DNA of 64,000 nucleotides from Curtobacterium sp. UNCCL20 (GCF_900101675.1 NZ_FNKG01000002.1:391005-455004), one strand, 5' to 3'; positions 16,815 through 26,038 are shown, counted from the stretch's first letter. The notes: generated by a model not told the origin, from the sequence alone. Made by a program: numbers and translations.

Positions 16815-18203
16815 ATGGACACCGTCGTCGCCGCCCTTCGCTCCGCCCTCCACGACGAGGACGGCACGCTCGTCCTGACCGACCCCGCCGCGCTCGACGC
16901 GGCACGGACGGACAAGTCCGGGTGGACCGCACCCGGCGGACCCGTCGCCGTGGTCGAGGCCCGAACCGTCGAGCACGTCCAGGCGACGCTCCGGACCTGT
17001 TCGGCGCTCGGCGTCCCCGTCGTGCCGCGCGGCGCCGGCACCGGGCTCGCCGGCGGCGCGAACGGCACCGCGGGCAGCGTCGTCCTCAGCGTCGCCCGGA
17101 TGGACCGCATCATCGGGGTCTCGACCGAGGACGAGTTCGCGATCGTCGAACCGGGCGTGCTGAACGGCGACCTCAACGCGGCGGTCGCCGAGCACGGGCT
17201 GCGGTTCGCCCCGGACCCGGCGAGTGCGGCGATCGCGAGCGTCGGCGGCAACATCGCCACGAACGCCGGGGGCCTCCGGTGCGTGAAGTACGGCGTCACC
17301 CGCGAGGCGGTGCTCGGACTCGACGTCGTGCTCGCCGACGGCCGGCTCGTCTCCACCGGCCACCGCACGGTGAAGGGCGTCACCGGCCTCGACCTGACGG
17401 CGCTGCTCGTCGGCTCCGAGGGCACCCTCGGCGTGATCGTCGGGGCGACCGTGCGGCTGGTACCGGTGCCCGCGGGCGAACCGGCCACGCTCGGTGCGGT
17501 GTTCCCCTCGGTCGAGGCGGCCGCACGCGCGGCGGCGCTCGTCGTGACCGAGGCGGAGCGGCCGTCCACCGTCGAGCTGCTCGACGCCGCCGCGCTCGAG
17601 GGGATCGCGGCGTACCTCGGGCCGGACGTGATCGCGCAGACCGTGGGGAGCACCGCGGCGGGGGAGGTGTTCCTCCTCGTCGAGTACGACGGCCCGGGCG
17701 CGACTGAGGCGGCGCTGGGAGCCGCTCCGCGCCTCCAGTCCGAAGGCGGCACCGTGCACCTGGCCGGCTCGGCCGCCGAGCGCGAGCGCCTGCTGACGAT
17801 CCGTCGGTCGTTCCACCCGGCGATGGAGGCGCGGGGCCGAGTGCTCATCGAGGACGTCGCCGTGCCGCGCAGCCGGCTCGCCGAGATGTTCGCCCGCGTC
17901 GAGGCGATCGGCGACGAGTACGGCATCCGGATCCCCACCGTCGCCCACGCGGGTGACGGCAACCTGCACCCGAACTTCGTGTTCGAGGGCGACGAGGTCC
18001 CGCCGCACGTGTGGGAGGCGGCGGATGCGATGTTCCGCGCGGCGATCGAACTCGGCGGGACGCTGACGGGAGAGCACGGGGTCGGGGTGCTCAAGCGCCG
18101 GTGGATCGGCGACGAGCTCGGTGACGACCTGCTCGAGCTGCAGCGGGGGATACGGCGGGTGTTCGACCCGGCCGGGATCCTCAACCCGGGCAAGGTGTTC
18201 TGA
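16815..18203 (+). CDS. FAD-binding oxidase, glycolate/D-lactate dehydrogenase type (GlcD-like)
   Basis: A 462-residue flavoenzyme oxidising a 2-hydroxy acid such as glycolate or D-lactate. The PCMH-type FAD domain has VPRGAGTGLAGGANG at about 72-86 and SVGGNIATNAGG near 140. The C-terminal oxidase domain has PTVAHAGDGNLHPN (metal-binding His) and LTGEHGVGVLKR near the end. No GlcE/GlcF partners are nearby, so it works alone or with remote subunits. It may remove glyoxylate-pathway glycolate, but no link to the allantoin cluster is shown. Confidence 0.85.
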   Translation: MDTVVAALRSALHDEDGTLVLTDPAALDAARTDKSGWTAPGGPVAVVEARTVEHVQATLRTCSALGVPVVPRGAGTGLAGGANGTAGSVVLSVARMDRIIGVSTEDEFAIVEPGVLNGDLNAAVAEHGLRFAPDPASAAIASVGGNIATNAGGLRCVKYGVTREAVLGLDVVLADGRLVSTGHRTVKGVTGLDLTALLVGSEGTLGVIVGATVRLVPVPAGEPATLGAVFPSVEAAARAAALVVTEAERPSTVELLDAAALEGIAAYLGPDVIAQTVGSTAAGEVFLLVEYDGPGATEAALGAAPRLQSEGGTVHLAGSAAERERLLTIRRSFHPAMEARGRVLIEDVAVPRSRLAEMFARVEAIGDEYGIRIPTVAHAGDGNLHPNFVFEGDEVPPHVWEAADAMFRAAIELGGTLTGEHGVGVLKRRWIGDELGDDLLELQRGIRRVFDPAGILNPGKVF

Positions 18204-18328
18204 CGCGCGCACCGAATTCGGTGGGACCGTTCCGCGTCTTTTCTCGAGATCATTCGGCCGCAACACTCCCGTAACGAATCCGGTGCTCAATGGTGGGGAC
18301 GAGAGCACCGCCCACGAAGGAGTCTGCA

Positions 18329-19429
18329 ATGCGTATCGGCGTCCCCACCGAGATCAAGAACAACGAGTTCCGCGTCGCCGCCACCCCCGCCGGGGTCGCC
18401 GAGCTGGCGCTGCACGGCCACGAGGTCCTGGTGCAGGCGGGAGCGGGTGACGGATCGTCCTTCCCGGACGCCGAGTACGCCGCCGCCGGCGCGACCATCG
18501 TGCCGACCGCCGCCGAGGTGTGGGCCCAGGCCGAGATGATCATGAAGGTCAAGGAACCCGTCGCCTCCGAGTACGCCTCGATCCGGCCCGGGCAGGTCCT
18601 CTTCACCTACCTGCACCTCGCCGCGGACCGACCCCTCACCGACGCGCTCATCGACTCGGGCGCCACCGCGATCGCGTACGAGACCGTGCAGCTGCCCGAC
18701 CGGTCGCTGCCGCTGCTGTCCCCGATGTCGGAGATCGCCGGGCGCCTGTCCGCGCAGGTCGGAGCGAACCACCTGATGCGTGCCCACGGCGGTCGCGGCC
18801 TCCTGCTCGGCGGCGTCCCCGGCACCCCGAAGGGACGCGTCGTCGTCATCGGCGGCGGGGTCGCGGGGGAGCACGCCACGACGATGGCGCTCGGCATGGG
18901 CGCCGACGTCACCGTGTTCGACATCAGCCTGCCGCGGCTCCGCGCGCTCGACGCCCGGTTCGACGGACGGGTCACGACGCTGCGGTCCTCGTCGCACGCG
19001 ATCGCCGAGGCACTGCGCGACGCCGACCTCGTCATCGGCTCGGTGCTCATCCCCGGGGCGTCGGCGCCGAAGCTCGTGACCGACGCGATGGTGGCGGACA
19101 TGCGCCCCGGATCGGTCCTCGTCGACATCGCCATCGACCAGGGCGGCTGCTTCGAGGGCTCGCACCCGACCACCCACGACGACCCCACCTTCGCCGTGCA
19201 CGACACCGTGTACTACTGCGTGGCGAACATGCCGGGAGCCGTCCCGCGCACCAGCACGATCTCGCTGACGAACGCGACGCTGCCGTACGCCGTCGCGATC
19301 GCGAACCGCGGCTGGGAGGACGCCACCGCGGCGGACCCGGCGCTCGCGCTCGGGGTGAACGTGCACGCGGGGCGGGTCGTGAACGAGGCCGTCGCGGCGG
19401 CGCACGGGCTGGCGGTCGCGGGGCGCTGA
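18329..19429 (+). CDS. ald: Alanine dehydrogenase
   Basis: NAD-dependent interconversion of L-alanine and pyruvate plus ammonia, a 366-residue cytoplasmic enzyme of normal length. N-terminal [17 protein letters not shown] is diagnostic; MKVKEP (substrate Lys near 74), YLHLAADRP (His near 95) and NAD-binding [13 protein letters not shown] near 170 follow, then [11 protein letters not shown]. The ATG at 18329 has GAAGGAG 6 bp upstream. The 125-bp leader contains a short dyad CACCGAATTCGGTG (18210-18223) and ATTCG/CGAAT pairs that could be Lrp/AldR sites. Confidence 0.93.
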   Translation: MRIGVPTEIKNNEFRVAATPAGVAELALHGHEVLVQAGAGDGSSFPDAEYAAAGATIVPTAAEVWAQAEMIMKVKEPVASEYASIRPGQVLFTYLHLAADRPLTDALIDSGATAIAYETVQLPDRSLPLLSPMSEIAGRLSAQVGANHLMRAHGGRGLLLGGVPGTPKGRVVVIGGGVAGEHATTMALGMGADVTVFDISLPRLRALDARFDGRVTTLRSSSHAIAEALRDADLVIGSVLIPGASAPKLVTDAMVADMRPGSVLVDIAIDQGGCFEGSHPTTHDDPTFAVHDTVYYCVANMPGAVPRTSTISLTNATLPYAVAIANRGWEDATAADPALALGVNVHAGRVVNEAVAAAHGLAVAGR

Positions 19430-19480
19430 CGCGCGCGGTGCGCGACGCGCGGGCGCGCGGGCGCGCGGCGCGCCCCTGGG

Positions 19481-19550
19481 CCGAGACTCGGGCTGAGCGA
19501 CGTTTCTCGCGGTCACGACCCCGAGAGCTGTCGCTCAGGCCGAGACTCGG
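19481..19550. repeat. TGAGCGACA dyad element, copy 1
   Basis: A 70-bp element bounded by CCGAGACTCGG on both sides, with TGAGCGAC facing GTCGCTCA inside and a central CGCGGTC...CCGAG. The inner 44 bp match copy 2 (40893-40936) in opposite orientation. It follows ald and a run of GCGCGCGGTGCGCG-type sequence, and includes the stop codon of the TspO-like gene. Confidence 0.75.
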
Positions 19551-20350
19551 ACCCCGCCGGCCCCGACGCGCGCAGCCGCGCCGCGCCACCCGACCCGGGC
19601 CCGCACCACGACGGTCACGACGACCGCCGCAGCCGCAGCCACCACCGCCGCGACCGCGGTCGGCGTCGACACGAGCGGCCCGTCCAGCCGAGCGACCGCG
19701 ACCCACGCCAGCCCCCACGCGAGCGAGGCGACGGGCCCCAGGCGTCCCCGGCCCCACACGGCGAGCAGGACCCCGACGAGCCCGGCGACCGCCGCGACGA
19801 GCACGCCCCAGACGTCCTGCGAGAGCCCGAAGCCGCGGAAGCCGGCAGCCGTGAGGACCGCGGCGGTGTTCGCCGCCGTCGCGACGCACACCCACCCGAG
19901 GTACAGCCCGAACGTCCCGTCGGTGACGATCGCCCCGACGATGCCGGCGGGGCGGGTGCGCCGCAGGATCCGGAACGTCCAGACCAGCACGACGAGCAGT
20001 GCGACGATGATCGGCTCGCTCAGCCACAGGAACCCGAACTGCACGGACAGGATCCACGCCGCGTTGAGCAGCAGGGACAGGATCGCGGGCACGGCCAGCT
20101 GCGCGTGCCGGGCGTCGTCGGCGGTCCGGAAGCACTGGCGCACGGCGTACGCCAGCAGTCCCACGTAGATGACGCTCCAGATCGAGAAGGCCGGCCCGTC
20201 CGGTGCGATGGCCGTGGAGGACGCCGAGAGCGCCCCGCCCGCGGCGTCCTGGATGGGGGTCCCACCCGCGGCGCCGGAGCCCACGAACGCACCGACGACC
20301 GCGACCACGGCGCTCACCGCGACCGCGATCCGCTTCCAGATCTTCTGCAT
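19535..20350 (-). CDS. TspO/MBR-like tryptophan-rich sensory protein
   Basis: A 271-residue membrane protein with 7-8 hydrophobic segments. PDGPAFSIWSVIYVGLLAY at about 54-72 and the later LLNAAWILSVQFGFLWLS match the TspO/MBR family core, which binds porphyrins and lipids; the length is above the usual 160 residues, as in actinobacterial tryptophan-rich sensory proteins. The ATG at 20350 has AAAGGGA upstream; an in-frame upstream ATG (MLTKGTA) is possible. Its stop codon lies inside the dispersed 70-bp element. Confidence 0.7.
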   Translation of the reverse strand: MQKIWKRIAVAVSAVVAVVGAFVGSGAAGGTPIQDAAGGALSASSTAIAPDGPAFSIWSVIYVGLLAYAVRQCFRTADDARHAQLAVPAILSLLLNAAWILSVQFGFLWLSEPIIVALLVVLVWTFRILRRTRPAGIVGAIVTDGTFGLYLGWVCVATAANTAAVLTAAGFRGFGLSQDVWGVLVAAVAGLVGVLLAVWGRGRLGPVASLAWGLAWVAVARLDGPLVSTPTAVAAVVAAAAAVVVTVVVRARVGWRGAAARVGAGGVRVSA

Positions 20351-20440
20351 GGCAGTCCCTTTCGTCAGCATGCTGATGACCTGCACGGTAGGCGGACGGA
20401 CGGGTGGTCCGCGCAGCCCACGCTCAGGAACGGGCGACTG

Positions 20441-20455
20441 CCTGGAGGCACGGCG
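20441..20455 (+). repeat. GGCCTGGAGGC-family half site
   Basis: CCTGGAGGCACGGCG, followed by a degraded CCGCCTCGCG right side, between TspO and corA. Confidence 0.5.
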
Positions 20456-20499
20456 CACCCCCGCCTCGCGCGTCGCGCCCCGCAGACCGTCCCGCTGCG

Positions 20500-20505
20500 T
20501 ACGGT
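20500..20505 (+). promoter_or_regulatory. -10 element TACGGT, leaderless start
   Basis: TACGGT ends 6 bp before the GTG at 20512 and defines the corA start. Confidence 0.6.
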
Positions 20506-20511
20506 GGGGTC

Positions 20512-21495
20512 GTGAGCGTCGAGCTGAACACCGTCTACGTCGACCGGATCGCGCCGATCGCGAGTCCCTCGTTGGACGACACCTTCCGGATGCTCGAGGA
20601 CCAGGGCGCCAGCGCGTGCATCGTGCTCCACCAGCCCGACGCCGAGGAGCTGGGCGACGTCGCGGTCGCCCTCGGCCTGCACGAGCTCGCGGTCGAGGAC
20701 TCCGCCGAGGGGCACCAGCGCCCGAAGCTCGAGCGCTACGGCTCGACGCTCTTCGTGGTCCTGAAGCCCGCGCTGTACAACGACACGGCGGAGGAGGTCG
20801 AGTTCGGCGAGGTGCACGCCTTCGTCGGCGAGGAGTTCTTCCTCGCGGTCGTGCAGGCCGACCCGCGCGGCAAGCAGACCGTCCCGCGGGCCCTGCAGCG
20901 GATGAGCGGCAAGCCGGGTCTCGTGACGGTGGGTCCGCAGGCGCAGCTCTGGGCCCTGATGGACTCGATCGTCGACGGCTACATGCCGGTGATCGACGGG
21001 CTCGAGGAGGACATCAACCAGATCGAGGACCAGTTGTTCGCGGGCGAGGCCGGGGTCTCCCGTCGCATCTACGAGCTGTTCGGCGAGGTCGTGGACTTCC
21101 AGCGTGCGGCCCGACCCCTCGTGTACATGATCGAGAACCTGCACCGCGGCGCCGAGAAGTACCACCTGCCGGTCGAGATGCAGCGACGGTTCCGGGACGT
21201 GCTCGACCACGCCATCCGGACGGTGGAGCGTCTGGACACGTTCCGGCAGCTGCTGCAGAACGCCCTGACGGTCGACTCGACCCTGGCGGCGCAGAAGCAG
21301 AACGACGACACGAAGCGCATCTCGGGCTGGGCGGCGATCCTGTTCGCTCCGACGCTCATCGCGGCCGTCTACGGGATGAACTTCACGCACATGCCGGAAC
21401 TGCAGTGGCGGTGGGGGTACCCGCTGGCGCTGGTGGCGATGGTGGCCTTCGCGGCCGTGCTCTGGATCGTGTTCAAGGTCAAGCGCTGGTTCTGA
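20512..21495 (+). CDS. corA: CorA-type magnesium transporter
   Basis: A 327-residue Mg2+/Co2+ channel of the inner membrane. The long soluble N-terminal domain leads into the stalk helix, and the two C-terminal membrane helices carry the pore motif YGMNF at about 285. The family's second signature Glu/Asn loop (HMPELQWRWGYP) follows. The GTG start is set by the -10 hexamer. Function as Mg2+ uptake is inferred from the motif. Confidence 0.9.
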   Translation: MSVELNTVYVDRIAPIASPSLDDTFRMLEDQGASACIVLHQPDAEELGDVAVALGLHELAVEDSAEGHQRPKLERYGSTLFVVLKPALYNDTAEEVEFGEVHAFVGEEFFLAVVQADPRGKQTVPRALQRMSGKPGLVTVGPQAQLWALMDSIVDGYMPVIDGLEEDINQIEDQLFAGEAGVSRRIYELFGEVVDFQRAARPLVYMIENLHRGAEKYHLPVEMQRRFRDVLDHAIRTVERLDTFRQLLQNALTVDSTLAAQKQNDDTKRISGWAAILFAPTLIAAVYGMNFTHMPELQWRWGYPLALVAMVAFAAVLWIVFKVKRWF

Positions 21496-21534
21496 TCGCG
21501 GGGGAGCCCGACCTTGTGCCGCGCGTCGGGTTGC

Positions 21535-21548
21535 TGGGAGCGCTCCCA
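21535..21548. promoter_or_regulatory. CebR-type operator TGGGAGCGCTCCCA
   Basis: A perfect 14-bp palindrome (16 bp with flanking C and G) 43 bp before the alpha-galactosidase start. It is identical to the binding sequence known for CebR/CelR, LacI-family repressors of cello-oligosaccharide genes in Streptomyces and Thermobifida. No LacI gene lies beside it, so the regulator must be encoded elsewhere. Confidence 0.75.
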
Positions 21549-21590
21549 GACCGGGAGACTTGACGCGTCACCGCCGCGACTGGAGCACCG

Positions 21591-23702
21591 ATGCCCGACG
21601 AACTCGTCCACCTGACCGCCGGGGGCGTCTCCCTCGTCCTCGACTGCCGCGACCGGGCACTGCCCGCCGTCGTGCACTGGGGCGCGGCGCTCGGGCCGCT
21701 CGACGACGCCGAGCTCGTGGCGCTCGCCGCGGCCGACGTCGCACCGGTCGCCCAGAACGAGGTGGACGTGCCGGTCCGGCTCGCGATCCTGCCCGAGCCG
21801 CACCGCGGGTGGACCGGCCGACCGGGGCTGTCCGGGCACCGCGACGGACGGGACTGGTCGCCGGCCTTCACGGTGTCGACGCTCGACGTCACGGACACGA
21901 GCGTGACCGTCGAGGCCGAGGACACCACCGCGGGGCTCGCGCTCCGGCTGACCGTCGAACTGCTGGCCTCCGGGCTCGTCCGCACCCGCGCGGCCGTCAC
22001 GAACACCGGTGCGGGGACCTACACGGTCGACGACCTCACCCTCGCCCTGCCGATCCCGTCGCACGCGCGCGAGGTCCTCGACTTCGCCGGACGGTGGGGC
22101 AAGGAACGCACACCGCAGCGTCGCGAGCTGGTCGTCGGCACGCACGAGCGCGAGGGACGCAAGGGTCGCACCGGCGCCGACGCCGCGACCGTCCTCAGTG
22201 TCGGTGAGCCCGGGTTCGGCTTCGCCCGCGGCGAGGTCTGGGGCGTGCACACGGCGTGGAGCGGGAACCACCGGCACACGGCCGAGCGACTCGCCACCGG
22301 ACGGCAGGTCGTCGGCGGCGGCGAACTGCTGCTGCCCGGCGAGGTCCGGCTCGCCACCGGTGCGACGTACGAGGGACCGTGGCTCTACGGCGCGTACGGC
22401 GACGGCCTCGACGACCAGGCACGGCGGTTCCACCGCTGGCTCCGGAGCCGACCGACGCACCCGCGGACCCCGCGACCGATGACGATCAACGTCTGGGAAG
22501 CGGTCTACTTCGACCACGACCTGGCCCGGCTGACCGACCTCGCCGAACGCGCCGCCCGGCTCGGGGTCGAGCGGTACGTCCTCGACGACGGCTGGTTCCG
22601 GCACCGCCGTGACGACCACGCCGGGCTCGGCGACTGGTACGTCGACGAGGACGTCTGGCCGGAGGGCCTCGGGCCGATCGTCGACCGCGTCCGTGCGCTC
22701 GGCATGGAGTTCGGCCTCTGGTTCGAGCCCGAGATGGTGAACGAGGACAGCGACCTCGCCCGCGCGCACCCGGAGTGGATCATGCAGGCGGACGGTCGCC
22801 TGCCGCTCCGGTCCCGCGACCAGCAGGTCCTCAACCTCGCCGTGCCGGAGGCCTTCGCGTACGTGCTCGAACGGATGACGGCGATCATCGGCGAGTACCG
22901 GGTCGAGTACGTGAAGTGGGACCTCAACCGCGATCTCCTCGAGGCGGGTCGCCCGGGCGGCGGTGCCGCGGTGCACGAGCAGACCCTGGCGGCGTACCGG
23001 CTGATGGCGACCCTCAAGGAGCGGTTCCCCCGGCTCGAGATCGAGTCCTGCTCGTCGGGCGGCGCCCGTGTCGACCTCGGGGTCATCGAGCACACCGACC
23101 GCGTGTGGGTGTCGGACGACATCGACCCCCTCGAGCGACAGCAGATGCACCGCTGGACGCAGCAGCTCCTGCCGCCGGAGCTGCTCGGTGCACACATCGC
23201 GAGCAGGAGGAGCCACACGACGGGGCGCGTGCACGACCTGGCGTTCCGAGCGGGCACGGCGATCATCGGGCACCTCGGCATCGAGTGGGACCTGACCCAG
23301 GCGACCCCCGACGAGGAGCGCGACCTGGCGACCTGGATCGCGCTCTACAAGGAGCTCCGGTCGCTGCTGCACGGCGGCGACCTGGTCCGGATCGACGAGG
23401 TCGACGACACCCGTCTGGTGTACGGCACGGTCGCACCGGACAAGCGCCGCGCGCTGTTCTCCTTCGTGAGCACCGGACGGTCCGAGGTCTCCGGCACCGG
23501 CCGCATCCGGTTCCGCGACCTCGATCCCGGAGCCTCGTACCGGGTGGACCCGGTGGTGATCGGCGACGACTCCGGCATCGTCGCCCCGGACTGGTGGTCC
23601 GGGGACCGCGTGTTCCGCGGGCGCGTGCTCGAGACGGTCGGCCTGCAGCCGCCGCTCGTCCCGGCCGACTGCGTGGTGCCGTTCCGTCTGACGGCGCTCT
23701 GA
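21591..23702 (+). CDS. Alpha-galactosidase, GH36
   Basis: A 703-residue retaining glycosidase releasing galactose from alpha-galactosides such as raffinose and melibiose. N-terminal beta supersandwich, then the TIM barrel with MTINVWEAVYFDHD (about 297), ERYVLDDGWFRHR, WFEPEMVNEDSDL, the nucleophile Asp in YVKWDLNRD (about 440) and the acid/base Asp in RVWVSDDIDPLERQQ. No signal peptide, so it acts in the cytoplasm. The ATG has a GGAG site. A CebR-type operator precedes it, suggesting control together with beta-glucan utilisation. Confidence 0.9.
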   Translation: MPDELVHLTAGGVSLVLDCRDRALPAVVHWGAALGPLDDAELVALAAADVAPVAQNEVDVPVRLAILPEPHRGWTGRPGLSGHRDGRDWSPAFTVSTLDVTDTSVTVEAEDTTAGLALRLTVELLASGLVRTRAAVTNTGAGTYTVDDLTLALPIPSHAREVLDFAGRWGKERTPQRRELVVGTHEREGRKGRTGADAATVLSVGEPGFGFARGEVWGVHTAWSGNHRHTAERLATGRQVVGGGELLLPGEVRLATGATYEGPWLYGAYGDGLDDQARRFHRWLRSRPTHPRTPRPMTINVWEAVYFDHDLARLTDLAERAARLGVERYVLDDGWFRHRRDDHAGLGDWYVDEDVWPEGLGPIVDRVRALGMEFGLWFEPEMVNEDSDLARAHPEWIMQADGRLPLRSRDQQVLNLAVPEAFAYVLERMTAIIGEYRVEYVKWDLNRDLLEAGRPGGGAAVHEQTLAAYRLMATLKERFPRLEIESCSSGGARVDLGVIEHTDRVWVSDDIDPLERQQMHRWTQQLLPPELLGAHIASRRSHTTGRVHDLAFRAGTAIIGHLGIEWDLTQATPDEERDLATWIALYKELRSLLHGGDLVRIDEVDDTRLVYGTVAPDKRRALFSFVSTGRSEVSGTGRIRFRDLDPGASYRVDPVVIGDDSGIVAPDWWSGDRVFRGRVLETVGLQPPLVPADCVVPFRLTAL

Positions 23703-23716
23703 CCGCGCGTCCGACG

Positions 23717-23730
23717 GGCCTGGAGGCGCG
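23717..23730 (+). repeat. GGCCTGGAGGC-family half site
   Basis: GGCCTGGAGGCGCG 15 bp after the alpha-galactosidase stop, with only a degraded right arm. It marks the gene end as other copies do. Confidence 0.55.
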
Positions 23731-23838
23731 GCCCGGCTCACCGGTCCCGCCCAGGTCCCGCACATGGTCGCCCCATGGAACCTGGACAGGATCACAGGAA
23801 CGCGTCGGTCCGGCGCGTGCATCCGGAAGGACCTCCCC

Positions 23839-24249
23839 GTGCAGTGCCCCAACGACCAGGCCACCCTCGTGATGTCGGAGCGATCCGGCATCGAGATCGA
23901 CTACTGCCCCGTGTGCCGGGGCGTGTGGCTCGACCGCGGCGAACTCGACAAGATCGTCGAGCGCGCATCGGCCGGTCCTGCGCCGATTCCCGCGCCGGGC
24001 GTGCCGTCGCAGCAGCCCCTGCCGGGCTCCGGGTACCCGCAGCCCGGGTACGCCCCCGGGATGGCCGTGCCGCGCAACGGGTACGCGTCGCCGCGGTCGC
24101 CCGGCTCGCCGTCCTCGTGGGACAAGCAGGCCGGACGCGGGTACGGCCAGCAGTACGGCCAGCCCGGGTACGGGCAGCAGTACGGCCAGCAGCAGCACGG
24201 CCGCGGCGGGAAGCGCCGGGGCAACTGGCTGAGCGAGCTGTTCGACTGA
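23839..24249 (+). CDS. TFIIB-type zinc-ribbon protein with Gly/Tyr/Gln-rich tail
   Basis: A 136-residue protein. Residues 1-40 are a zf-TFIIB ribbon: CPND near the start and YCPVCRGVWLDRGELDKI. The rest is a low-complexity tail with repeats of GYGQQYGQ and PGYG, ending in NWLSELFD. Such tails are disordered and may phase-separate. The GTG at 23839 follows GGAAGGA (23824-23830) with an 8-bp gap. The family is found across actinobacteria without a firm function. Confidence 0.78.
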   Translation: MQCPNDQATLVMSERSGIEIDYCPVCRGVWLDRGELDKIVERASAGPAPIPAPGVPSQQPLPGSGYPQPGYAPGMAVPRNGYASPRSPGSPSSWDKQAGRGYGQQYGQPGYGQQYGQQQHGRGGKRRGNWLSELFD

Positions 24250-24304
24250 GCCGGACCGTCCGTCCGCGCGTCGTCGTGTGACCGGCTGCGCCGAGGGGAG
24301 CCGA

Positions 24305-24310
24305 TAGGCT
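24305..24310 (+). promoter_or_regulatory. -10 element TAGGCT, leaderless start
   Basis: TAGGCT ends 7 bp before the ATG at 24318; no ribosome site. Confidence 0.6.
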
Positions 24311-24317
24311 CCACGTC

Positions 24318-25610
24318 ATGCCGCACACCGGACACGCGACACGTGCGACCCCTGTCTGGGCCCTCAAGCTCGCCGTCGTCACCGGCCTCGTCGGCATCGC
24401 GGGCGGCATCGCCGGCGTCTCTGTCTGGCTCGCGCTGCAGCTCATCCAGTTCGTCGCCTTCGGGTACGGGTTCGGCGGCCACCACGAGGCCGCGGACGCC
24501 CCGTCGGCACTGAACCGTTTCCTCGCGCTCGTCGCCGCGGGCGTCCTGACCGGCGTCGCGTGGTGGGCCCTCCGACGGTGGGGTCGGCCGATCGTGTCCG
24601 TGCCCGCTGCGGTCGGCGGCAAGCGGATGCCCGCCCTCGCCACCGTCGCGAACGCCGGCGTGCAGATCCTCGCCGTCGGCCTCGGCGCCTCGATCGGCAA
24701 AGAGGTGGCGCCCCGCGAGATCGGTGCCTGGCTGTCCCAGCTCGTCACCGCCCGGGCCGGCCTGACCGCCCGCGAGACGAAGATCCTCGTCGCCTGCGGA
24801 GCGGCCGCCGGCCTCGCCGCGGTCTACGACGTCCCGCTCGGCGGCGCGCTGTTCGCCGTCGAGGTGCTCCTCGGGGAGCTGACCTTCGCGACTGCGCTGC
24901 CGGCCTTCGCCACGAGCGCGGTCGCCGCGCTGGTCGCCCGGCTCGTCATCCCGGACGAGGTGCTCTACCACGTGCCCGCGATGCACCTCTCGCCGTCCCT
25001 CATCGTGTGGGCCGTGATCGTCGGCCCCGTGCTCGGCTTCGCGGGGGTCGGCTTCGTCAAGCTCACCAACCGGCTGCAGGGCATCGCCCCGAAGGGCTGG
25101 CACCTGCTCGTCGTCCTCCCCGTGGTGTTCGCGATGGTCGGGCTGATCGCCGTGCCGTTCCCGGAGATCCTCGGCAACGGACGCGCGCTGGGGGTCGTCG
25201 CGATGAACACCTCGCTCCACGCCGGCACCGTGATGGGACTGTCCCCGATCCTCTTCCTGCTCGTGCTCGGGGTCATCCGCACGATCACGACCGCCGCCAC
25301 GATCGGCGCGGGTGCGGTGGGTGGCACGCTCACGCCGTCGATCGCGATCGGCTCCGCGGTCGGCGGAGGACTCGGCGGCCTCTGGCTGCTGCTGTGGCCG
25401 GCGGACGGTCCGAGCCTCACTGCCTTCGCCTTCATCGGCGCCGCGGCGTTCCTCGCCACGACCATGCGGGCGCCGTTCACCGCGCTCGTGCTCGTGGTCG
25501 AGTTCACGCAGCAGGGGACCGACATCCTGATCCCGTCCCTGCTGGCGGTCTCCGGGTCGGTCGCGGTCGGCTACGTGCTCGCCCGCCGTCGCAGCGCCCA
25601 GATGGTCTGA
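24318..25610 (+). CDS. ClC-family chloride channel / antiporter
   Basis: A 430-residue membrane protein with about 10-12 helices. GASIGKEVAPREIGAW (about 130-145) is the equivalent of the GREGP ion-path motif and keeps the gating Glu. AVYDVPLGGALFAVEVLLGE and GAVGGTLTPSIAIGS (GxFxP-like, with Leu for Phe) follow. The altered motifs and lack of CBS domains point to a divergent prokaryotic branch, so ion selectivity and coupling are uncertain. Confidence 0.85.
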   Translation: MPHTGHATRATPVWALKLAVVTGLVGIAGGIAGVSVWLALQLIQFVAFGYGFGGHHEAADAPSALNRFLALVAAGVLTGVAWWALRRWGRPIVSVPAAVGGKRMPALATVANAGVQILAVGLGASIGKEVAPREIGAWLSQLVTARAGLTARETKILVACGAAAGLAAVYDVPLGGALFAVEVLLGELTFATALPAFATSAVAALVARLVIPDEVLYHVPAMHLSPSLIVWAVIVGPVLGFAGVGFVKLTNRLQGIAPKGWHLLVVLPVVFAMVGLIAVPFPEILGNGRALGVVAMNTSLHAGTVMGLSPILFLLVLGVIRTITTAATIGAGAVGGTLTPSIAIGSAVGGGLGGLWLLLWPADGPSLTAFAFIGAAAFLATTMRAPFTALVLVVEFTQQGTDILIPSLLAVSGSVAVGYVLARRRSAQMV

Positions 25611-25721
25611 CGGACGACGCCTGAACAGTTCGTGACGATCCGGCACGGGCAGCGTCGGACCGGCCTACGATCGGCCGCAGACGACGGGGCACCGGGCTCC
25701 GCGCGACGCGAGGAGCAGCCG

Positions 25722-25934
25722 ATGGCGGGGTTCGACGACATCACGAAGAAGGCACAGGAGTTCCTGAAGGACGGCAAGGTCCAGGACGCCCTGAAGAGCG
25801 AGCAGGCCGAGGGCATCAGTGACAAGGTGCTCGACGGGGTCGCCGACGCCGTGAAGAAGGCGACCGGCGGCAAGTTCGACGACAAGATCGACGGCGCCCG
25901 CGACTCCGCGGACAAGCACGTCGGCAACCAGTAG
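25722..25934 (+). CDS. Small MT0933-like antitoxin-type protein
   Basis: A 70-residue acidic/lysine-rich protein (MAGFDDITKKAQEF ... DSADKHVGNQ). It fits the actinobacterial MT0933-like antitoxin family (Rv0909 type): helical, rich in KVLDGVADAVKKATGGKFDDKID. The ATG has GAGGAG 6-8 bp upstream. No toxin gene is adjacent, so an antitoxin role is doubtful; stress-related CsbD-like behaviour is another possibility. Confidence 0.65.
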   Translation: MAGFDDITKKAQEFLKDGKVQDALKSEQAEGISDKVLDGVADAVKKATGGKFDDKIDGARDSADKHVGNQ

Positions 25935-25945
25935 CCCATGTGACC

Positions 25946-25982
25946 CGAACGGCCCCGGACCACGTCGGTCCGGGGCCGTTCG
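25946..25982. terminator. Strong hairpin terminator
   Basis: CGAACGGCCCCGGACC (25946-25961), loop ACGTC and an exactly complementary arm (25967-25982): a 16-bp perfect stem 11 bp after the antitoxin-like gene. Confidence 0.85.
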
Positions 25983-26038
25983 CCGTCGGCGCGTGCTCCT
26001 GACTGGACGCCGGGCCGCCGGCGGACCACCATTGACGG

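Noticed and set aside
14741-18253. Minus-strand open frame of 1170 codons
   Set aside because: It lies opposite the clearly recognised SorC, AraC and GlcD-like genes and has no domain or normal residue usage. Long antisense frames are common at this GC content.
25722-25934. Complete toxin-antitoxin pair
   Set aside because: The small protein resembles an antitoxin family, but neither neighbour (a ClC channel and sufS) is a toxin.
26027-26032. Leaderless -10 for sufS (CACCAT)
   Set aside because: Position is right but only two consensus bases match, so it was not listed as a promoter.
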